From: Geobacteraceae bacterium
Lineage (GTDB): Bacteria; Desulfobacterota; Desulfuromonadia; Geobacterales; Pseudopelobacteraceae
Direction of reading: 5' to 3'
NCBI GenBank assembly: GCA_013336525.1
Contig: JAAXTM010000004.1
Span: forward strand, 62,001-126,000
DNA: 64,000 nt
The notes under the pieces were generated by a model that made no database searches, had not been told where the DNA came from, and saw nothing but the letters and a program-made list of their open reading frames with translations. This document shows positions 27,076 through 37,322 of the stretch, piece by piece. The position numbers and the translations under genes are program-made. Within the stretch, counting starts at the first letter, position 1. Each line of letters opens with the position of its first letter.

Positions 27076-27220
27076 CTGTAGAAGCATGATCAGGTGTGTT
27101 GTGCAGAAAACCTGTTGTAAGCGAACAGTGGAGAGGCCTTGCTAGAGAATCAAAAAAAATAACAATGCTAGAGGCAGAGGCGGCCCAGCAACCAAAGTAT
27201 AACATGGACGGTAAAGCCAG

Positions 27221-28105
27221 CTACCATACCGTCTGCGGCAACGTACGAACCATCACTTCAAACTCGCCGCCAAGCGGCGCAGTTGCATTAATTACTACTT
27301 TTTTGGAATTCTGAAACGTCATCGCTGAGCAATGCAGCATCATTCGTCCGTCCGGCTGACCGCCATAGGTTGCATCTCCGAGGATCGGCAGACCGACTGA
27401 TTCAAGATGAACCCTGATCTGATGGGTGCGACCGGTCAGCGGCCTGGCTTCGACCAATGAAATATCACCGGATGACGCCACCGTCCGGAATTCTGTCTGG
27501 GACGGCTTGCCCCCCTCGACGATTCCATAGCGTGCCGAGGCAATCTTCCCGATCGGCGCATCCACAGTCCATCTTTCCTGAACGGGGCGCCCACAGACTA
27601 ATGCAAGATATAGTTTTTCGACCAGCCCTTCCTGAAACTGCTTTGAGAGCCAGGCGGCGGCCTGCCGGTTTTTCGGGAATATCATCGTTCCCGATGTACC
27701 ACGATCAAGACGGTGGACAACCCGGGCCGGCTCACTATTTCCCTGCGCTTTGAAATATTCTGAGACCCAATATTCGAGCGTTCCTTTCAGCTGATAGGGG
27801 GTCCGCTGGCTGTTGATCCCGGCCGGTTTGTTGACGGCAATCAGCTCGGCATCCTCATACAGCAGCGCCTCCGGAGGCAGCTGCAATTCTTGAAACCGCC
27901 CCGCTTCAATGATGCCGATCTCTATGACGTCACCAGTCCTGACACTCCGCGACGCCACCCGTACCAAAGCTACATTCACCGTACAGCCACCCCGGTCGAT
28001 GATGCGACGTGCCTCTGACTTGCTGACCCCGGCACAGAGAGTGTTAATGGCATCGTCCAGCCGGAGACTGTTCTGCTCTTTTCCAACTATTTTTCGTATT
28101 ATCAT
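27221..28105 (-). CDS. RluA-family 23S rRNA/tRNA pseudouridine synthase
   Basis: A 294-residue protein. An S4-like domain lies at the N-terminus (SLRLDDAINTL ... SKSEARRIIDRGGC). The RluA catalytic motif is RVVHRLDRGTSG, with the active-site Asp. Further on are GRTHQIRVHL and LPILGDATYGG. It isomerises specific uridines in rRNA or tRNA; the site cannot be told from sequence alone. ATG 28105 is used instead of an upstream TTG. It diverges from the MnmM-like gene. Confidence 0.9.
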   Translation of the reverse strand: MIIRKIVGKEQNSLRLDDAINTLCAGVSKSEARRIIDRGGCTVNVALVRVASRSVRTGDVIEIGIIEAGRFQELQLPPEALLYEDAELIAVNKPAGINSQRTPYQLKGTLEYWVSEYFKAQGNSEPARVVHRLDRGTSGTMIFPKNRQAAAWLSKQFQEGLVEKLYLALVCGRPVQERWTVDAPIGKIASARYGIVEGGKPSQTEFRTVASSGDISLVEARPLTGRTHQIRVHLESVGLPILGDATYGGQPDGRMMLHCSAMTFQNSKKVVINATAPLGGEFEVMVRTLPQTVW

Positions 28106-28189
28106 GCCCTCGTAGTACCTTTTTTGGCGCCCGAAGGCAAACAAATCCTTTGTGGCAAAAGCCCCCTTATTCTGCTAATCTCCCACGCT

Positions 28190-28780
28190 ATGACTGATTC
28201 TTGCTGCACATCCACGCCGGCTTTGCGCGGACCGGTACCGCTCTCGCACCTGTTTCTGCGCAACTTTCTGTGTGAGGGACATACTGCCGTTGATGCGACC
28301 TGCGGCAATGGGCATGACACCCTTTTATTGTCCCGGCTGGTCGGAGTTAGTGGCCATGTCTGGGGATTTGATATTCAACCGCAAGCGATTGGTGAAACTG
28401 GCCGAAGACTGGCGGAAGCGGGACTGTCGAGCCGAGCGACGCTTCTTCAAACAGGACATGAAGAGTTGGTGCAGCATGTTACCGGACCGGTTCAGGTTGT
28501 GCTGTTCAATCTCGGCTACCGTCCGGGAGGGGACCGCAGCATTATTACCCGCCCGGATACAACCGGTATAGCCTTGGAGCAGTCGCTTGGCCTGCTTGCA
28601 TTGGGCGGTATTGTGCTGGTGACGGTTTACCCTGGGCACACCGGTGGCGATGAGGAGCAGAGTGCCGTTGAAAAATGGGCAACCAATCTTGATCCGCGCA
28701 CTTTTTACTGCTGGCGCATGGGGCAGACCAACGTCAGTCCTGATGCACCTTACCTGCTGCTTGCCCAGAGGGCGCTCTGA
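28190..28780 (+). CDS. MnmM-like tRNA/rRNA SAM methyltransferase
   Basis: A 196-residue rRNA_methylase-family protein. It shows SAM motif I AVDATCGNGHDT, then VVLFNLGYRPGGD and the ITRPDTT segment, and YPGHTGGDEE near the end. This pattern is that of YtqB/MnmM, which methylates the wobble 5-aminomethyl-2-thiouridine of tRNA; the assignment is by family. The GT2 gene starts one base after its stop. ATG 28190 is used; longer upstream readings are not conserved. Confidence 0.82.
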   Translation: MTDSCCTSTPALRGPVPLSHLFLRNFLCEGHTAVDATCGNGHDTLLLSRLVGVSGHVWGFDIQPQAIGETGRRLAEAGLSSRATLLQTGHEELVQHVTGPVQVVLFNLGYRPGGDRSIITRPDTTGIALEQSLGLLALGGIVLVTVYPGHTGGDEEQSAVEKWATNLDPRTFYCWRMGQTNVSPDAPYLLLAQRAL

Positions 28781-28781
28781 C

Positions 28782-29981
28782 ATGTTCCGTTATCTTCTTC
28801 CCTTCATGGTTATCCTGCCATCGCTGACCTACTCGCTGATCTCACTCTGGTGCGCGGCTAAATATTTTAAGGGTATGGGGTGCAGGGTACAGGGTACAGG
28901 TAAAAGCAGGCAAAATGCTTTTGAAGTCCACTGCGCCCTGTCCCCTGCACCCTGCACCCTACCTGTATCCATTCTCAAACCTGTCAAAGGGATGGACGCA
29001 GACAGTTACGATAATTTTGCTTCGTTCTGCTGCCAACTGTATTCAGGGGAGCTGCAGCTCATATTTGCCGCTGCTTCGCCTGATGACGCGGTTATTCCAG
29101 TTATCCGGCAGCTGATGGATGATTTTACCAATCACGACATCAGCCTGGTTATTAATCCGGCACTGCATGGACCAAACTATAAGGTATCCAATCTGATAAA
29201 CGCCTTTCCGCTGGCCAAACATGGAATCATCATCGTCAGTGACAGCGATATCAGCGTCGAGCCGGACTATCTGCAATCAGTAGTCGCCCATTTCATCGAT
29301 CCTCAGGTCGGCCTGGTGACTTCATTGTACCGCACCTCCGACGTACATGGCATTGCCACTGCAGTTGAGGCAATCAGCTTCACAGCCGAAATGATCCCCA
29401 ATGTGCTGGTGGCACAGAAGCTGGAAGGGCTTACCTTTGCCCTGGGTGCTTCGATGGCTGTCAGACGCGAAGCGCTACAGGCGATAGGTGGGTTTGAAGC
29501 ACTGACAAGTTATCTGGCCGATGATTATCAACTTGGCAACAAGATCCGCCTTGCAGGGTGGCGGATAGCTCTTGATTCCTGTTTTGTCGAAAGTGTCATT
29601 AAACCGGAAAGTCTCATGGCGGTGCTGTCACGTCAGTTGCGCTGGGCTCGAACTATGCGGGTCAGCAGGCCTGGAGGTTATCTGGCCTCCGGTATCACTC
29701 TCGCCTTCCCTGCTGCCATGTTTGCGTCGCTGCTGGCTCCGTCACCGGTAGTCGGAGTGGCTGCCGTGGCACTTCTGTATGGAACCCGTCTGAGCGTCGG
29801 AACCATCTTTAGCCGACGGTTTGTCCGGGATGGACTATTCCCTCGTTGGCTCTGGCTGCTTCCCCTGCGGGATATGCTGGCTTTTTTCACCTGGGCGCTT
29901 TCTTTTTTGGGGAACCGGGTTGAATGGCGGGGCAGCAGATTTGTTCTGAAGCCGGGAGGGAAGATCGAAGAGCTGGTCTGA
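28782..29981 (+). CDS. GT2 membrane glycosyltransferase (HpnI/ceramide glucosyltransferase-like)
   Basis: A 399-residue enzyme. An N-terminal membrane helix (about 4-26) precedes a GT2 catalytic domain starting PVSILKPVKGMD. It includes the metal site VSDSDISVEPD, the acceptor region and a QLRWARTMR motif, then several C-terminal membrane segments. It resembles HpnI of hopanoid synthesis and ceramide glucosyltransferases. Residues about 31-60 are encoded by a palindromic repeat that inserts in frame between the membrane helix and the catalytic domain. No other hopanoid gene is near. Confidence 0.83.
   Translation: MFRYLLPFMVILPSLTYSLISLWCAAKYFKGMGCRVQGTGKSRQNAFEVHCALSPAPCTLPVSILKPVKGMDADSYDNFASFCCQLYSGELQLIFAAASPDDAVIPVIRQLMDDFTNHDISLVINPALHGPNYKVSNLINAFPLAKHGIIIVSDSDISVEPDYLQSVVAHFIDPQVGLVTSLYRTSDVHGIATAVEAISFTAEMIPNVLVAQKLEGLTFALGASMAVRREALQAIGGFEALTSYLADDYQLGNKIRLAGWRIALDSCFVESVIKPESLMAVLSRQLRWARTMRVSRPGGYLASGITLAFPAAMFASLLAPSPVVGVAAVALLYGTRLSVGTIFSRRFVRDGLFPRWLWLLPLRDMLAFFTWALSFLGNRVEWRGSRFVLKPGGKIEELV
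28876..28964. repeat. Palindromic repeat inserted in frame in the GT2 coding sequence
   Basis: The left arm (28877-28900) has GGTGCAGGGTACAGGG and the right arm (28935-28962) has its near reverse complement (CCCTGTCCCCTGCACC then CTGCACCC); only about three bases mismatch in 23. It encodes an odd Cys/Gly/Pro-rich peptide. The length is about 87 bases, a multiple of three, so the frame survives. It looks like a mobile palindrome of the type usually found between genes. Confidence 0.75.
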
Positions 29982-29990
29982 TCAATTTTT

Positions 29991-30041
29991 TTGTTGACGA
30001 AGCTTGCTCCTTATAATAAAAAGGAATGAACGTTCATTCCG
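29991..30041 (+). promoter_or_regulatory. Promoter and TetR operator for the RND pump operon
   Basis: TATAAT lies at 30013-30018 and TTGTTG at 29991-29996 (16-base spacer). The perfect 18-bp palindrome GGAATGAACGTTCATTCC occupies 30024-30041, at the expected transcription start and 15 bases before the TetR ATG. This is a typical AcrR/TetR operator, so the regulator likely represses its own operon and the efflux genes. Confidence 0.82.
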
Positions 30042-30055
30042 GAAGGGGGTTTAAT

Positions 30056-30631
30056 ATGGCAAAGCTGGATAAGCGTGATGAAATAGTTCGCGCGGCACTG
30101 GAACTGATAGCCGAACACGGTTTTCATGGTGCGCCGATGGCGATGATCGCCGGGAGGGCCGGAGTTGGGGCCGGAACGATCTACCGCTACTTCGAGAACA
30201 AGGATGTAATGATTACCGAGCTGTTTCGGGAGCTCGAAGAGCGAAGCTACCCGTTAATCAAAGAGGGATATGCTCCCGACAAGCCGCATCGCGAGCGTTT
30301 TATCCATCTCAACACAGCCCTGATGCATTACTTCATTGGAAACCCACTTGATTATCGTTTCATCGAGCAGTTTTTCAATTCTCCCTACGGCGTGGCCCAC
30401 CGCCGCGACAAACTTTTCGGGACAAAAGAAGGGTGTGATGTTTTCAAGGAACTCTTTGAAGAGGGGATTTCCCAACAGGTAATGAAGGACCTTCCCATCG
30501 TTATTCTCTTTGATCTGGCCTTCGGACCGATTTTAGGCGTTGCAAGGGATCATATCCTCGGTTTCATCGTGCTGGACGATGCCTTGATCGCCCGGACGGT
30601 TGAAGCATGCTGGGATGCGATAAAGCGATAA
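30056..30631 (+). CDS. TetR-family repressor of the efflux operon
   Basis: A 191-residue TetR regulator. The N-terminal helix-turn-helix is canonical (KRDEIVRAALELIAEHGFHG ... AGVGAGTIYRYFENKD). The C-terminal ligand domain is unlike any I can name. GAAGGGGG precedes the ATG at 30056; an upstream ATG at 30026 would lie inside the operator and is rejected. It is followed by the MFP gene after 50 bases. Confidence 0.92.
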   Translation: MAKLDKRDEIVRAALELIAEHGFHGAPMAMIAGRAGVGAGTIYRYFENKDVMITELFRELEERSYPLIKEGYAPDKPHRERFIHLNTALMHYFIGNPLDYRFIEQFFNSPYGVAHRRDKLFGTKEGCDVFKELFEEGISQQVMKDLPIVILFDLAFGPILGVARDHILGFIVLDDALIARTVEACWDAIKR

Positions 30632-30681
30632 TCCAAATAGATTTGTTCAGTTGTCATTACTCCAACTTGTCGAGGTATTAC

Positions 30682-31872
30682 ATGCATCAGTCACTCAGTA
30701 GATTTTCTGTTTTCATCGCGGCGACATTGGTCGCCACTCTGCCACTTGCCGGCTGCAGCAAGCCAAAGCAGGCCGCACCTCCGCCAAGCGGTCCGCCCGA
30801 AGTTGGGATCGTCGTGGTCAAGCAAGAGAAGGTCTCTCTGACCACAGAGCTTTCCGGTCGTACTGTTCCTCAACAGATCGCAGAGGTACGTCCTCAGGTG
30901 AGCGGCATTATTCTGAAACGTCTTTTCACGGAGGGGAGCGATGTAAAAGCTGGCCAAACCCTCTACCAGATCGATTCCGCCGCCTTTGAGGCAACTTATG
31001 CCAGTGCCAAGGCTGCCCAGGCGCGAGTGGAAGCGTCACTTGTGTCGCTGCGACTCACAGAAGGGCGCTATCGTGATCTGGTGAAGATCAAGGCGGTCAG
31101 TCAGCAGGATCATGACAACGCTTTCGCTGCCTTAAAGCAGGCTGAAGCCGAGCTTGCCGTCGCCAAGGCAACGGTTGAATCCGCCAGGATCAATGTTGCA
31201 TATGCCAGTGTAAAAGCCCCAATTTCAGGGAGAATCGGTCGCTCTTCGGTAACAAACGGGGCGCTGGTGACGGCCAATCAGGCTGCTGCACTGGCAACAA
31301 TCCAGCAGCTTGGCTCCATGTATGTCGATGTGACCCAATCAACCGCAGACCTGCTCAAGCTAAAGCAGAACCTTGCCAAAGGCGTACTGAAAAAGAACAA
31401 TTCAGCGCAGGTAAAGCTGCTCCTGGAAGACGGCTCCCCATATCCACTTGCCGGGACTCTCAAATTTTCAGAGGTCACCGTGGATCAGAGCACCGGCTCC
31501 GTTACACTGCGGGCAGTCTTTCCCAATCCCAGACAAGCGCTTCTCCCCGGCATGTTTGTGCGTGCCATTCTGGTCGAAGGGGTGAACGATAATGCCATTC
31601 TTGTCCCGCAACGTGGTGTAACCCGTAATCCGAAAGGTGATGCAGTGGTCATGGTTGTTGGAGCTGAAGAGAAGGTCGAGCCGCGTCCTGTCAAGGTTGT
31701 CCGTACGGTTGGCGACAGCTGGCTGGTAGGTGACGGGCTGAAAGCCGGGGATCGCGTAATTCTGGAAGGACTGCAGAAGGCGAGACCGGGAACAGCAGTT
31801 AAAGCGGTCCCGTTTGGCAGCACAACGGCAGCAGCACCCGCCGGCTCACCACAACCAGCAGCCAAAAAATAA
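30682..31872 (+). CDS. RND periplasmic adaptor (membrane fusion lipoprotein, AcrA-like)
   Basis: A 396-residue MFP. It has a lipoprotein signal with lipobox LAGC (Cys near residue 25), a barrel-sandwich lipoyl domain (VRPQVSGIILKRLFTEGSDVKAGQTLYQID ... VKAPISGRIGRS), an alpha-helical hairpin, a beta-barrel and a membrane-proximal domain. It bridges the RND pump and the outer-membrane channel. Ser- and Ala-rich C-terminal tail. Start chosen at ATG 30682 just before the signal peptide. Confidence 0.93.
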   Translation: MHQSLSRFSVFIAATLVATLPLAGCSKPKQAAPPPSGPPEVGIVVVKQEKVSLTTELSGRTVPQQIAEVRPQVSGIILKRLFTEGSDVKAGQTLYQIDSAAFEATYASAKAAQARVEASLVSLRLTEGRYRDLVKIKAVSQQDHDNAFAALKQAEAELAVAKATVESARINVAYASVKAPISGRIGRSSVTNGALVTANQAAALATIQQLGSMYVDVTQSTADLLKLKQNLAKGVLKKNNSAQVKLLLEDGSPYPLAGTLKFSEVTVDQSTGSVTLRAVFPNPRQALLPGMFVRAILVEGVNDNAILVPQRGVTRNPKGDAVVMVVGAEEKVEPRPVKVVRTVGDSWLVGDGLKAGDRVILEGLQKARPGTAVKAVPFGSTTAAAPAGSPQPAAKK

Positions 31873-31884
31873 AGGAGCCGCTCC

Positions 31885-34800
31885 ATGCCTAAATTTTTCA
31901 TTAATCGCCCAATTTTTGCCTGGGTGATCGCCATCCTGGTCATGCTGGCGGGTCTACTGTCAATAAAGACACTGCCGGTCTCCCAGTATCCACCGATCGC
32001 ACCGCCGCAGATCACCATCAATGCCATGTATCCGGGGGCTTCCGCCCAGACCGTGCAGGATACGGTCACCCAGATCGTTGAACAGAAGCTGAACGGTATC
32101 GACAACCTCATTTACATGTCCTCCACCAGCGATTCAGCCGGAGCGATCGCCATCAACCTGACCTTCAAGGCGGGCACCGACCCGAATATCGCCCAGGTGC
32201 AGGTACAGAACAAGCTGCAGCTGGCAACGCCGCTTCTCCCCCAGATTGTACAGCGGCAGGGGATTCAGGTGGTCAAGTCCACCAAGAACTTTCTGCTGAT
32301 AATAGGCCTTATCTCTGAAGACAACTCCATGACCCGCTACGAGTTGACCGATTATGCGGTATCGAACGTTCAGGAGATCGTCAGCCGGGTTGAGGGGGTG
32401 GGCGAACTGCAGATGTTCGGTTCTCAGAATGCCATGCGAATCTGGTTGAACCCGACCAAGCTGAATAACTACCGCTTGACAACCAGTGATGTGACTGCCG
32501 CGCTGCAGGCGCAAAACGCCCAGGTTTCCGCCGGTCAATTCGGTGGTTCGCCGGCAGCGGCGGGGCAGCAGCTGAACGCCACCATTACGGCACGGACCCT
32601 GCTCCAGACCACGGAACAGTTCGATGCCATCATCCTGCGCACCAACAGCGACGGCTCCACCGTGCGGCTGAAGGATGTAGCCGAGTGTAAAATCGGCACC
32701 GAGAATTACGATATAGAGGCCCGCTACAAGGGGAAACCGCTCGGCGGTATGGCAATCCGTCTGGCAGCCGGTGCAAATGCCCTTGATACTGCCAACAGGG
32801 TCAAAGCCAAGATGGTGGAGTTATCAGGATTTTTTCCTGCAGGTATGAAGGTGGTATATCCTTACGACACCACGCCATTTGTTAAAATATCCATTGAAGA
32901 GGTCGTTAAAACCCTGATTGAGGCTGTTTTTCTCGTCTTCGTAATCATGTTCCTCTTTTTGCAGAACATTCGTGCCACCTTGATCCCCACCATCGCCGTG
33001 CCGGTAGTACTGCTCGGCACCATGGGGGTGCTGTCGGCAGCAGGGTTCTCCATCAACACTCTTACCATGTTCGCCCTGGTCATTGTCATCGGTCTGCTGG
33101 TTGACGACGCCATCGTGGTTGTAGAGAACGTGGAACGAATAATGAGTGAAGAAGGCTTGTCCCCCAAGGAAGCAACCATTAAATCCATGGGGCAGATCAC
33201 CAGCGCCCTCTGGGGTATTGCCACCGTACTGACGGCGGTCTTTCTGCCGATGGCCTTTTTCGGCGGTTCTACCGGTGTCATATACCGACAGTTTTCCATC
33301 ACCATCATATCCGCCATGATCCTCTCGGTATTGGTAGCCATGACCCTGACGCCGGCACTCTGCGCCACCCTGCTCAAGCCGGTCGAAAAGGGACATACAC
33401 CGGGCGAGTGCGGCTGGTTCTGCCAGTTCTTCCGCTGGTTCAACAAACTTTTCGATTTCTGCCGCGATAAATATGAAGGGATCGTCGGACGCTCCTTTAA
33501 CAAGCCGGTGCGCTATCTGGTGGTATACGGTGCGATTGTGGCGGGGATGGTGTTCCTCTTCCAGCGGCTTCCCACCTCGTTTTTACCGGATGAGGATCAG
33601 GGTTTCATCATTTGTCAGATTCAGCTCCCGGCCGGTGCAACTCAGGAACGCACCATGAAGGTTGTCGAACAGCTGGAGAAACATTTTTTAGAGAAGGAGC
33701 AGAAAACGGTGGAGGCGGTAATCACGGTTGCCGGCTTCAGCTTTGCCGGTCGTGGTCAGAACATGGGGCTTGCCTTTGTCAGGCTGAAGGACTGGAAGTA
33801 CCGCCAGTCTCCAGATCTTAAGGCACCGGCTGTTGCCGGTCGTGCCATGAGGGCTTTCTCGCAGTTCAGAGATGGTATGGCATTTGCTTTTTCGCCACCG
33901 GCGGTAGTGGAGTTGGGCCAGGCCAACGGTTTTGACTTTATGCTGCAGGATCGAGGCGGTATCGGCCATGAAAAGCTGATGGAAGCACGCAACATGCTAC
34001 TTGGTATGGCGATGAAAAATCCGAAGCTGATTGCGGTTCGCCCCAACGGCCAGGATGACTCTCCACAGTTCAAGCTGGATATCGACGATGTCAGGGCTGG
34101 AGCGCTCGGCGTGCCACTGTCAAGTATCAATGAAGTTCTTGCCACCGCCTGGGGGAGCTCCTACGTTAACGACTTTATCGAAAATGGACGGGTCAAGAAG
34201 GTCTTTCTCCAGGCCGATGCAAAGTATCGCATGCTGCCGGAAGATATCGGCAAATGGTACGTGCGTAACAGCAAGGGTGAAATGGTGCCGTTCTCGGCTT
34301 TTGCCACCCCTCGCTGGCAATATGGTTCGCCCCGTTTGGAACGGTACAACGGCATTCCATCCGTCGAAGTTATGGGACAGGCGGCACCTGGGATAAGTAC
34401 CGGTGAGGCGATGGCAGAAATGGAAAAAATGGCAGCCAAGCTGCCGCCTGGTGTCGGCTATGAATGGACCGGCCTGTCCTATGAAGAGAAGAATGCCGGA
34501 GCGCAGGCGCCGCTCCTTTATGCGATCTCGCTGCTGGTGGTGTTTCTCTCTGTGGCGGCACTGTACGAGAGCTGGACAATCCCGTTTGTCAACCTGTTGA
34601 TGATTCCGCTCGGGCTGGTTGGAGCGATCGCGGCCGTTTCGCTGCGGGTCCTCCCCAACGATGTATATCTTCAGATCGGGCTGTTGACCACCATCGGCCT
34701 CTCAACAAAGAATGCCATTCTGATCATCCAGTTCATCAAGGAGCAGATGCATCAGGGGCATGAACTGGTCGAGGCAACCCTTTCAGCGGTGAAAATTCGT

Positions 34801-35052
34801 CTCCGGCCGGTTATTATGACTTCGCTGGCGTTCTTCTTTGGTACATTGCCGTTGGCACTTACCAAAGGTGCAGGCGCTGCCGCGCAGAACGCCATCGGCA
34901 CTGCCGTCACCGGTGGATTGCTGACGGCGACCTTTATCGACCTGATCTTCATTCCGTTTTTCTTTGTCATGGTCTCACGACTTTTCGGCCGCAAGAAATA
35001 CAAACCCCACGACGAAGAATCGTCTGCGGCAACTGTTTCGGAGGAACGTTAA
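31885..35052 (+). CDS. RND efflux transporter (AcrB/HAE1 type)
   Basis: A 1055-residue inner-membrane drug/proton antiporter of full HAE1 length. The proton-relay residues D407 and D408 ([17 protein letters not shown]) and K942 (STKNAILI) are all present at the positions expected from AcrB. The N-terminus ([17 protein letters not shown]) is typical. It forms the energised part of the tripartite pump with the flanking genes. 12-base gap to the MFP, 1 base to the OMF. Confidence 0.97.
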   Translation: MPKFFINRPIFAWVIAILVMLAGLLSIKTLPVSQYPPIAPPQITINAMYPGASAQTVQDTVTQIVEQKLNGIDNLIYMSSTSDSAGAIAINLTFKAGTDPNIAQVQVQNKLQLATPLLPQIVQRQGIQVVKSTKNFLLIIGLISEDNSMTRYELTDYAVSNVQEIVSRVEGVGELQMFGSQNAMRIWLNPTKLNNYRLTTSDVTAALQAQNAQVSAGQFGGSPAAAGQQLNATITARTLLQTTEQFDAIILRTNSDGSTVRLKDVAECKIGTENYDIEARYKGKPLGGMAIRLAAGANALDTANRVKAKMVELSGFFPAGMKVVYPYDTTPFVKISIEEVVKTLIEAVFLVFVIMFLFLQNIRATLIPTIAVPVVLLGTMGVLSAAGFSINTLTMFALVIVIGLLVDDAIVVVENVERIMSEEGLSPKEATIKSMGQITSALWGIATVLTAVFLPMAFFGGSTGVIYRQFSITIISAMILSVLVAMTLTPALCATLLKPVEKGHTPGECGWFCQFFRWFNKLFDFCRDKYEGIVGRSFNKPVRYLVVYGAIVAGMVFLFQRLPTSFLPDEDQGFIICQIQLPAGATQERTMKVVEQLEKHFLEKEQKTVEAVITVAGFSFAGRGQNMGLAFVRLKDWKYRQSPDLKAPAVAGRAMRAFSQFRDGMAFAFSPPAVVELGQANGFDFMLQDRGGIGHEKLMEARNMLLGMAMKNPKLIAVRPNGQDDSPQFKLDIDDVRAGALGVPLSSINEVLATAWGSSYVNDFIENGRVKKVFLQADAKYRMLPEDIGKWYVRNSKGEMVPFSAFATPRWQYGSPRLERYNGIPSVEVMGQAAPGISTGEAMAEMEKMAAKLPPGVGYEWTGLSYEEKNAGAQAPLLYAISLLVVFLSVAALYESWTIPFVNLLMIPLGLVGAIAAVSLRVLPNDVYLQIGLLTTIGLSTKNAILIIQFIKEQMHQGHELVEATLSAVKIRLRPVIMTSLAFFFGTLPLALTKGAGAAAQNAIGTAVTGGLLTATFIDLIFIPFFFVMVSRLFGRKKYKPHDEESSAATVSEER

Positions 35053-35053
35053 T

Positions 35054-36478
35054 ATGAAACTCAATACATTACCACTTACTGCCCTGGCTCTATGTTTGGC
35101 CGGATGCACCACCATGGCACCAAAATACACCCAACCAGCAGCGCAGGTACCGGCAGAGTGGTCTGGTTCCAAGGGCACTCCAGCAGAAGGTGTACAACCA
35201 TCGCAAAAAACGGTTGCCGACATCCGGTGGCAAGATTTTTTTGTCGATAAGCAATTAGGCACACTGATTGAGTTGGCTCTCAGGAACAATCGTGACCTGC
35301 GGGTTGCATCCCTGAACATCGAACGGCTCCAGGCACTGTACCAGATCAGACGCTCCGATCTGCTGCCAAAGGTTGAAGCATCCGCTTCCGCCAACTTTCA
35401 ACGAATTCCGGAAGACTTTTCCTCCTCGGGAAGCGTCATGACGACGGAACAGTATAACGTCGGACTCGGTCTCATCTCATACGAACTGGATCTGTTCGGC
35501 CGGGTACGAAGCTTGAAGGATCAGGCGCTGGAGCAGTACCTTGCCACCGAGCAGGCGCAGCGCAGTATGCAGATCAGCTTGGTTTCACAGGTTGCCACGG
35601 TCTATCTGACTCTGGCTGCCGATCGCGAGCGGCTACAGCTCGCCAAGGATACTTTGGCGGGACAGCAGGAATCGTACAAGCTAACCAAGAGCCGTTTTGA
35701 TGCCGGAGTTTCTTCCTCACTTGCCCTGAATCAGGCCCGGACCACAGTGGACGCAGCGCGGGTGGATATCGCCCGCTACACAACCCTGGTTGCACAGGAC
35801 GAAAACGCCCTCAATCTCGTGGTCGGCTCCCACGTTTCTGCCGAGCTGCTGCCCCAAGCTCTTTCTGAAAGGGTTACCGCCATGAAGGACATAGCTCCCG
35901 GTCTCCCTTCAGATGTGCTGTTGCGCCGGCCAGACATCCTCCAGGCAGAAAGTCAGCTCAAAAGCCTAAACGCCAATATCGGCGCGGCACGGGCTGCATT
36001 TTTCCCCAGAATCACCCTGGTTTCGTCAGTCGGTTTCGGCAGTACTGAGCTTTCCGGCCTTTTTACAGGCGATTCCTTTGCCTGGAGCATTCTGCCACGG
36101 GTCTCGCTTCCCATATTTGACGGCGGTACCAATAAAGCCAACTTGAAAGTGGCAGAGGTGGATCGCGACATCGCCGTGGCCCAGTATGAGAAAGCCATCC
36201 AGACCGCCTTCCGGGAAGTGTCAGATGTCCTGGCTCAAAAAGCGACAATTGATGAACAGGTTGCCGCCCAGCAGTCGCTGGCTGATGCAACGGCCGAGAG
36301 CTACAAGCTGTCCCAGGCGCGCTTCGATAAGGGGGTAGACAGCTATCTGGCAGTATTGGACTCCCAGCGTTCACTGTACGGAGCCCAGCAGAACCTGATC
36401 AGTACACGTCTTGCCAGACTGGCCAATCTGGTTGCACTCTACAAGGTGCTGGGTGGTGGGGATAGCAACAGCCGATAA
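35054..36478 (+). CDS. Outer-membrane efflux lipoprotein (NodT/OprM type)
   Basis: A 474-residue OMF. It has a lipoprotein signal with lipobox CLAGC at the N-terminus, then a TolC-like repeated domain (for example LPSDVLLRRPDILQAESQL and RFDKGVDSYLAVLDSQRSLY). It is the channel of the RND pump. The ATG at 35054 overlaps nothing but sits one base after the RND stop. The mlaE gene follows after 67 bases with no clear terminator. Confidence 0.93.
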   Translation: MKLNTLPLTALALCLAGCTTMAPKYTQPAAQVPAEWSGSKGTPAEGVQPSQKTVADIRWQDFFVDKQLGTLIELALRNNRDLRVASLNIERLQALYQIRRSDLLPKVEASASANFQRIPEDFSSSGSVMTTEQYNVGLGLISYELDLFGRVRSLKDQALEQYLATEQAQRSMQISLVSQVATVYLTLAADRERLQLAKDTLAGQQESYKLTKSRFDAGVSSSLALNQARTTVDAARVDIARYTTLVAQDENALNLVVGSHVSAELLPQALSERVTAMKDIAPGLPSDVLLRRPDILQAESQLKSLNANIGAARAAFFPRITLVSSVGFGSTELSGLFTGDSFAWSILPRVSLPIFDGGTNKANLKVAEVDRDIAVAQYEKAIQTAFREVSDVLAQKATIDEQVAAQQSLADATAESYKLSQARFDKGVDSYLAVLDSQRSLYGAQQNLISTRLARLANLVALYKVLGGGDSNSR

Positions 36479-36545
36479 CTTCCGTCAAGTTCCACTTTGC
36501 TTTTTTTTAGGCATTAAGGTATATTTTCGCTCTTACTTTTTACGC

Positions 36546-37322
36546 ATGCAAAGGATTGATGTGGTTCAGACACTTGGTCATATAACTATTGGAGTTGTGC
36601 GCGACTTGGGACGAACAGGGTGGTTTCTGCTCTATTCGCTCTACATGATTGTCCGGCGTCCGGGCAGCTTTGTGCATGTTCTCAAACAACTTCGTTTTAT
36701 CGGCACGAAGTCGCTGTTCGTAATTGTGCTGACCGGTGCATTTACCGGCATGGTTCTTGGTTTGCAGGGGTATTACACCCTGACAAAGTTCGGTTCGGAG
36801 GGGATGCTTGGTACTGCGGTGGCACTCTCCCTGATTCGTGAGCTCGGGCCGGTACTCACGGCCCTGATGGTAACCGGAAGGGCCGGCAGCGCAATCACAG
36901 CTGAAATCGGCATCATGAGAATAACCGAGCAGATTGACGCACTTGAAACCATGGCACTGGACCCATTCAAATATCTGGTCACTCCGAAATTCATCGCAGC
37001 AATGATTTCCCTCCCCCTGTTATGCGCCATCTTCGATGTGATCGGGATCTATGGCGGCTGGCTGGTCGGCGTTAAACTGCTGGGTGTCAATCCCGGGGCG
37101 TATTTCTATGAAATGGAAAAATCGGTTGTCTGGCGCGACGTCTACTCCGGTTTTGTCAAATCATTTTCGTTCGGAGTTATCATCGCCTGGATCGCCTGCT
37201 ATAAAGGTTACTATGCCGGTCATGGCGCAGAGGGTGTCTCAAAAGCCACAACCGAGTCGGTTGTGCTGACGTCTGTCATCATACTCATATGGGACTATTT
37301 TCTTACTTCGGTGCTGCTCTGA
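36546..37322 (+). CDS. mlaE: ABC lipid-transport permease (MlaE-like)
   Basis: A 258-residue MlaE permease. It shows the family segment GLQGYYTLTKFGSEGMLGTAVALSLIRELGPVL and MVTGRAGSAITAEIGIMRITEQIDALE, and about five membrane helices. It moves phospholipid between the inner membrane and the periplasm as part of the Mla/Mce complex. ATG 36546 is given; the ribosome site AAAGG fits a GTG at 36561 better, so the start is uncertain by five codons. Its stop overlaps mlaF. Confidence 0.9.
   Translation: MQRIDVVQTLGHITIGVVRDLGRTGWFLLYSLYMIVRRPGSFVHVLKQLRFIGTKSLFVIVLTGAFTGMVLGLQGYYTLTKFGSEGMLGTAVALSLIRELGPVLTALMVTGRAGSAITAEIGIMRITEQIDALETMALDPFKYLVTPKFIAAMISLPLLCAIFDVIGIYGGWLVGVKLLGVNPGAYFYEMEKSVVWRDVYSGFVKSFSFGVIIAWIACYKGYYAGHGAEGVSKATTESVVLTSVIILIWDYFLTSVLL

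Noticed and set aside
32824-33503. Minus-strand open frames inside the RND transporter
   Set aside because: The RND protein is full length with intact proton-relay residues; these are shadows.
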